Assembly (NCBI GenBank): GCA_022778545.1
Contig: JALFDW010000006.1
Coordinates: 1 to 64,000 of the forward strand
Origin: a bacterium
GTDB taxonomy: Bacteria > Bacillota > Clostridia > Christensenellales > CAG-138
Reading direction: 5' to 3'
DNA length: 64,000 nucleotides
A model generated the notes under the pieces. The model searched no databases, was not told the DNA's origin, and saw only the letters and a program-made list of their open reading frames with translations. The translations under genes and the position numbers were made by a program. This document shows, one piece after another, positions 61,179 through 64,000 of the stretch. The stretch's first letter is position 1. Each line of letters begins with the position of its first letter.

Positions 61179-62576
61179 ATGATTAATAATATTTATGTAG
61201 TACGCGATAGTAATTATGAGAATGCAGTTTTGCTCAACAAGCTTACAAATGAAGTTTTTATTCTAACTGAGGACAATGCCAAGAAGATTGAATGCTGGAT
61301 AGAAGATTACCAAAAAGGCAGACTTCTTCCTAATGAGGAAGCAGGGTTGCTGGATTTCTGCAATAAGCACTTTAAAATGAGACACTTTACAAATAGTGTC
61401 TCTACAATGCATATGAATATAACAAAAAAAATAGCAGAGCTTAGGTTGATGATACAACTGGGCTGTAATTTAAAATGCAATTATTGCTATGCAGTGGAAG
61501 GAACATACAGACGAGAAACTAATCCTGTAATGACTGATGAAACGGGGATAGCTATTTTAGACAGCATAGTAAATAAAGGTATACGTCAAATTGAACATAT
61601 ATCTTTTTTTGGCGGTGAACCAACTGTATACTGGAAAACAATCAGAACAGTATGTAAACATGCTAAGGCTTTACATGAAAATGGTGGATTAGAGGTAATG
61701 CCAGAATTTTTCGTTGTTACAAACGGAACCATTCTTACGGATGGATTACTTGAAACCATCAAGGAATTTAATATTAAAATGACAGTTAGTTTAGATGGGC
61801 CTAAGGAAATTAATGATAGGCTAAGAGTTGATAAATATGGAAAAGGAACATATGATACCATCCTCAGTAATCTGAATCAAATGAAATCATATGGAGTACT
61901 ACCACAGATGATAGAAACAACGTATACTTGTGTTCATGAGGAAATGGGACTAGAGAGATTTGAGATAGTAAATGCAATAAAAGAAATTACGGGAGTCTCT
62001 ATGGTTATGATTGCGGACTGTATTGATTCCTACCTAAGCCCAATAAATAAAGAGTCATTGAATTCTAGTACGAATATGATTCTGCAGGCTATAAGAAATG
62101 TCTTTGCAGGTGATATTAAAACTCCGCTTGAGCTTAACGCACTTTGTCTGACGGCATCAGTTATAAGGCAATTGTTCAATAAAAAGGTCAGAAATGATGT
62201 TCATTGTTCATCGGGATATCGCTCTCTATGTGTGGATGGAAATGGAGACTATTATCCATGCCATCGTTATGTAGAAACTCCTGAATATAAGCTTGGAAAC
62301 TTAATCTTAGATAATGAAATTAAAATAAAGCGAGCTCTTACAAAAGATGCTGTACCAAAGTGTAGCAAGTGTTGGGCAGCACAATTTTGTAGTAGCTGTA
62401 CCTGGGAAATGCTGAAGAATTTAGACGCACAGTTGGAAATATGTGAACAAAGAAAAACACTGTATAAGCATATTGTGATGGAATTCATTAATTCAGAGCC
62501 ACGAACAAAGGAAGTATTGTTTGAAAACATGCATAAAGAAAGGTTAATAAAACAGATCCCGATTATTAATCAATGA
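61179..62576 (+). CDS. Radical SAM/SPASM peptide-modifying enzyme
   Basis: This 465-residue enzyme has an N-terminal region of about 80 residues resembling a PqqD-like recognition element (AVLLNKLTNEVFILTED), then the radical SAM barrel with CNLKCNYCYA (C96, C100, C103) and FFGGEP (145-148). A SPASM domain follows with cysteines near 343, 351, 361, 395, 398, 404, 407 and 422, enough for two auxiliary clusters. It should cross-link or otherwise modify the precursor core. It has AGGAGG upstream and follows the JAMM gene by 20 bases. Codon use is far more AT-rich than the host genes. Confidence 0.92.
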   Translation: MINNIYVVRDSNYENAVLLNKLTNEVFILTEDNAKKIECWIEDYQKGRLLPNEEAGLLDFCNKHFKMRHFTNSVSTMHMNITKKIAELRLMIQLGCNLKCNYCYAVEGTYRRETNPVMTDETGIAILDSIVNKGIRQIEHISFFGGEPTVYWKTIRTVCKHAKALHENGGLEVMPEFFVVTNGTILTDGLLETIKEFNIKMTVSLDGPKEINDRLRVDKYGKGTYDTILSNLNQMKSYGVLPQMIETTYTCVHEEMGLERFEIVNAIKEITGVSMVMIADCIDSYLSPINKESLNSSTNMILQAIRNVFAGDIKTPLELNALCLTASVIRQLFNKKVRNDVHCSSGYRSLCVDGNGDYYPCHRYVETPEYKLGNLILDNEIKIKRALTKDAVPKCSKCWAAQFCSSCTWEMLKNLDAQLEICEQRKTLYKHIVMEFINSEPRTKEVLFENMHKERLIKQIPIINQ

Positions 62577-62605
62577 GCTTATTCTTCTAGTATCCTCGTT
62601 TTCGT

Positions 62606-62622
62606 TTGCTGCATGCGCATCT
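62606..62622. repeat. Right direct repeat of the RiPP island
   Basis: TTGCTGCATGCGCATCT, identical to 58637-58653, 29 bases after the radical SAM stop codon and just before the tetR -35 box. Confidence 0.85.
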
Positions 62623-62626
62623 TCTC

Positions 62627-62687
62627 TTGATTTTTCCCGCAAGCCTGCGTATACTGGATTTATTATCGGCCGTTTGGCCGGACAAAC
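62627..62687 (+). promoter_or_regulatory. Promoter and self-operator of the tetR gene
   Basis: TTGATT (62627-62632) and TATACT (62650-62655) have a 17-base spacer. A near-perfect palindrome, GTTTGGCCGGACAAAC (62672-62687), lies just downstream of the start point and before the ATG, a common place for TetR autorepression. Confidence 0.65.
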
Positions 62688-62701
62688 CGGAGGATGGGCG
62701 C

Positions 62702-63262
62702 ATGCGGGGAAAACACGAGGGCTACGAGAGCGTACAGGCAGCCATTCTGGGCACGGCAGCCCAGCTTTTTACGCGCAGCGGCATCCACGGCACGAGCCTC
62801 AATGACATCGCGCAGGCCGCGGGGCTTTCCAAGGGCACATTATATTATTATTACCCCACAAAGGAAGCGCTCGTGAACGACATTGCCGAACTGCATGGCG
62901 CGCGCATCACGGACCTGCTTCTGACCTGGGTGGAGACCCTTTCGCGCGATTGCCCGATGGACAAGGCGCTGCTTTCGCTCATGAGCATGCTGCTCGATGA
63001 TGACGCCATGCGCAGGCTGCATGTGGTGCTGTTTGCGGAAAGCTGCCTTGATAACCCCACGCTGGCCGCCCTGATGGAAGAAAAGCTCCGCAAGTGGACC
63101 GTTATGCTGGAGGTAGGCACGCTTAAAGTGCAGTCCGACTCTGCCCGGCGGCTTCGGAACCGTTCCTCCCTGTTCTTTACGCTGATGATGGGCGCTATGC
63201 TGCGCGCGGAGACCCCGCCCGAGGAACGCAGCGCCTGCGTTGCGCTTCTGCTTTCTGAATAA
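62702..63262 (+). CDS. TetR/AcrR-family regulator
   Basis: This 186-residue protein has the TetR helix-turn-helix AAQLFTRSGIHGTSLNDIAQAAGLSKGTLYYYYPTKEALVNDIAE and a C-terminal ligand domain of unknown specificity. The ATG at 62702 follows GGAGG. Its GC content is that of the host genome, so it is outside the RiPP island. Target genes probably include its own and the following DUF2500 gene. Confidence 0.9.
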   Translation: MRGKHEGYESVQAAILGTAAQLFTRSGIHGTSLNDIAQAAGLSKGTLYYYYPTKEALVNDIAELHGARITDLLLTWVETLSRDCPMDKALLSLMSMLLDDDAMRRLHVVLFAESCLDNPTLAALMEEKLRKWTVMLEVGTLKVQSDSARRLRNRSSLFFTLMMGAMLRAETPPEERSACVALLLSE

Positions 63263-63296
63263 TGCGCAGATTCCGGTGAGAAAGGAGCTATTTATA

Positions 63297-63662
63297 ATGG
63301 GCTTTGGCTTCAATGGATTCTCCGTGCTCTTTACGATCATGTTCCTCTTTATCTTCGGCATGATCGTCTTTACAATCATAAAAGGCATCTCACAGTGGAG
63401 CCGGAACAACGCTTCTCCCCGGCTGACTGTGGATGCCATCGTAGTGACAAAGCGCATCAGCACCTCGCACCATATGCAGGACATGGGCAACGGCGCGATG
63501 CACAACCACACTTCCACCGCGTATTATGCCACCTTCCAGGTGGAGAGCGGGGATCGCATGGAGTTTTGCGTCTCCGGCAAGGAATACGGCATGCTCGCCG
63601 AGGGCGACTGCGGCCGGCTCACCTTCCAGGGGACGCGGTATCTTGAGTTCACGCGAAACTGA
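63297..63662 (+). CDS. DUF2500 family membrane protein
   Basis: This 121-residue protein has one N-terminal membrane helix (VLFTIMFLFIFGMIVFTII) and a beta-rich soluble domain (RLTVDAIVVTKRIS, HTSTAYYATFQVESGDRMEFCV, YGMLAEGDCGRLTFQGTRYL), the DUF2500 pattern. Its function is unknown. It starts 35 bases after tetR and is followed by a terminator. Confidence 0.82.
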   Translation: MGFGFNGFSVLFTIMFLFIFGMIVFTIIKGISQWSRNNASPRLTVDAIVVTKRISTSHHMQDMGNGAMHNHTSTAYYATFQVESGDRMEFCVSGKEYGMLAEGDCGRLTFQGTRYLEFTRN

Positions 63663-63674
63663 CGCAGTATAAGA

Positions 63675-63700
63675 AAGGCGGCCCCTTCGGCCGCCCTTTT
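63675..63700. terminator. Bidirectional terminator
   Basis: AAGGCGGCC pairs with GGCCGCCCTT over 5 bases and is followed by a T-run. It lies between the convergent DUF2500 and flavodoxin-family genes. Confidence 0.85.
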
Positions 63701-63702
63701 CT

Positions 63703-64000
63703 TTACCGCATAAAGTTCGTCACAGCCCCGCGCTCGCGCTCCGGCGCAAGCAGGCCCTGCGCACGCCCCGCCTCGATGCACTTTATGAGCCACGCCATGT
63801 TCCTGCCGAGGTTGCGCAGAATCTGCATCCCCTCAAGATCCTGCCGCACCTCATCGGGCGTTTGGCCAAACACCACGTTCCAGTAGGAAGAAGAAACCAC
63901 CGGCATCTGCGCCAGCGTGAAATACTTGTTCAGCACATCCACCGAAGCCACGTTGCCTGCCCGCCGCGCAACAGCCACGGCCGCGCCGGGCTTGTGCGCA
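63703..64000 (-). CDS. Flavodoxin/NADPH-dependent FMN reductase family protein, C-terminal part
   Basis: The last 98 codons are present; the gene runs off the right end. The stretch AHKPGAAVAVARRAGNVASVDVLNKYFTLAQMPVVSSSYWN is typical of iron-sulfur or FMN flavoproteins of the NADPH-dependent FMN reductase family, here the substrate and dimer region after the FMN loop. The C-terminus is EGMQILRNLGRNMAWLIKCIEAG. The FMN-binding N-terminus is outside the window. Confidence 0.82.
   Translation of the reverse strand, partial: AHKPGAAVAVARRAGNVASVDVLNKYFTLAQMPVVSSSYWNVVFGQTPDEVRQDLEGMQILRNLGRNMAWLIKCIEAGRAQGLLAPERERGAVTNFMR

Larger units (their letters stand above)
58637..62622. mobile_element. 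Putative RiPP island bounded by 17-bp direct repeats
   Basis: TTGCTGCATGCGCATCT occurs at 58637-58653 and again, exactly, at 62606-62622; each is preceded by CG and one differing base. Between the repeats lie the four RiPP genes and nothing else. The last two genes are strikingly AT-rich compared with the cit and tetR flanks. The arrangement suggests a laterally gained block. No integrase is inside, so the mechanism is unknown. Confidence 0.6.

Overview
The window comes from the chromosome of an anaerobic, GC-rich, spore-forming member of the Firmicutes (Clostridia). The evidence is a selenium-dependent glycine reductase (Stickland) operon, the sporulation genes yabP and yabQ, citrate lyase, a BceAB-type transporter with its two-component system, and glycine riboswitch control. 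The species cannot be named from the sequence.

Layout. The left edge (1-134) is the end of an IS3-like element. Next come a DUF5714 gene and a GH1 glycosidase, a divergent YtcJ-type amidohydrolase, a serpin lipoprotein, a MalY/PatB aminotransferase, L-cysteine desulfidase, a LysR remnant, feoAB, and a heterodimeric ABC exporter behind a MerR-type promoter. From 14.5 to 31.7 kb lies a selenium island. It holds the glycine reductase operon grdX-grdE-grdB-trxB-trxA-grdA-grdC-grdD, with in-frame UGA (Sec) codons in grdB and grdA and a tandem glycine riboswitch. It is followed by the Sec machinery and selenium supply genes: tRNA-Sec, selB, selA, a DUF3343 protein, yedF, yedE, a LysR regulator, a class V desulfurase-like gene and selD. 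From 31.9 to 38.1 kb is a complete pyrBICFKDE operon. Its leader encodes a 33-codon peptide that ends inside an intrinsic terminator, as in enterobacterial pyrBI attenuation.

From 38 to 53.4 kb are an M28 lipoprotein, BceAB/BceRS-like genes, a zinc-ribbon membrane protein, a phosphohexomutase, a KamA-family radical SAM enzyme, rpmE, a Rho factor with a large Tyr/Asn/Gln/Gly/Arg-rich insertion, yabP-yabQ-divIC, and a Ppx/GppA phosphatase. From 53.4 to 58.4 kb is a citrate lyase operon, citDEFC plus a fused citXG.

The most novel part is at 58.6-62.6 kb. This AT-richer island is bounded by exact 17-bp direct repeats. It encodes a 45-residue, two-cysteine precursor peptide, an ABC exporter without a C39 peptidase domain, a JAMM-type metalloprotease and a SPASM radical SAM enzyme. 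Together they look like a complete ribosomally made, post-translationally modified peptide (RiPP) pathway in which a JAMM enzyme would release the leader. I do not recognise the product class. After the island come a TetR regulator with its own operator, a DUF2500 protein and a truncated flavodoxin-family gene.
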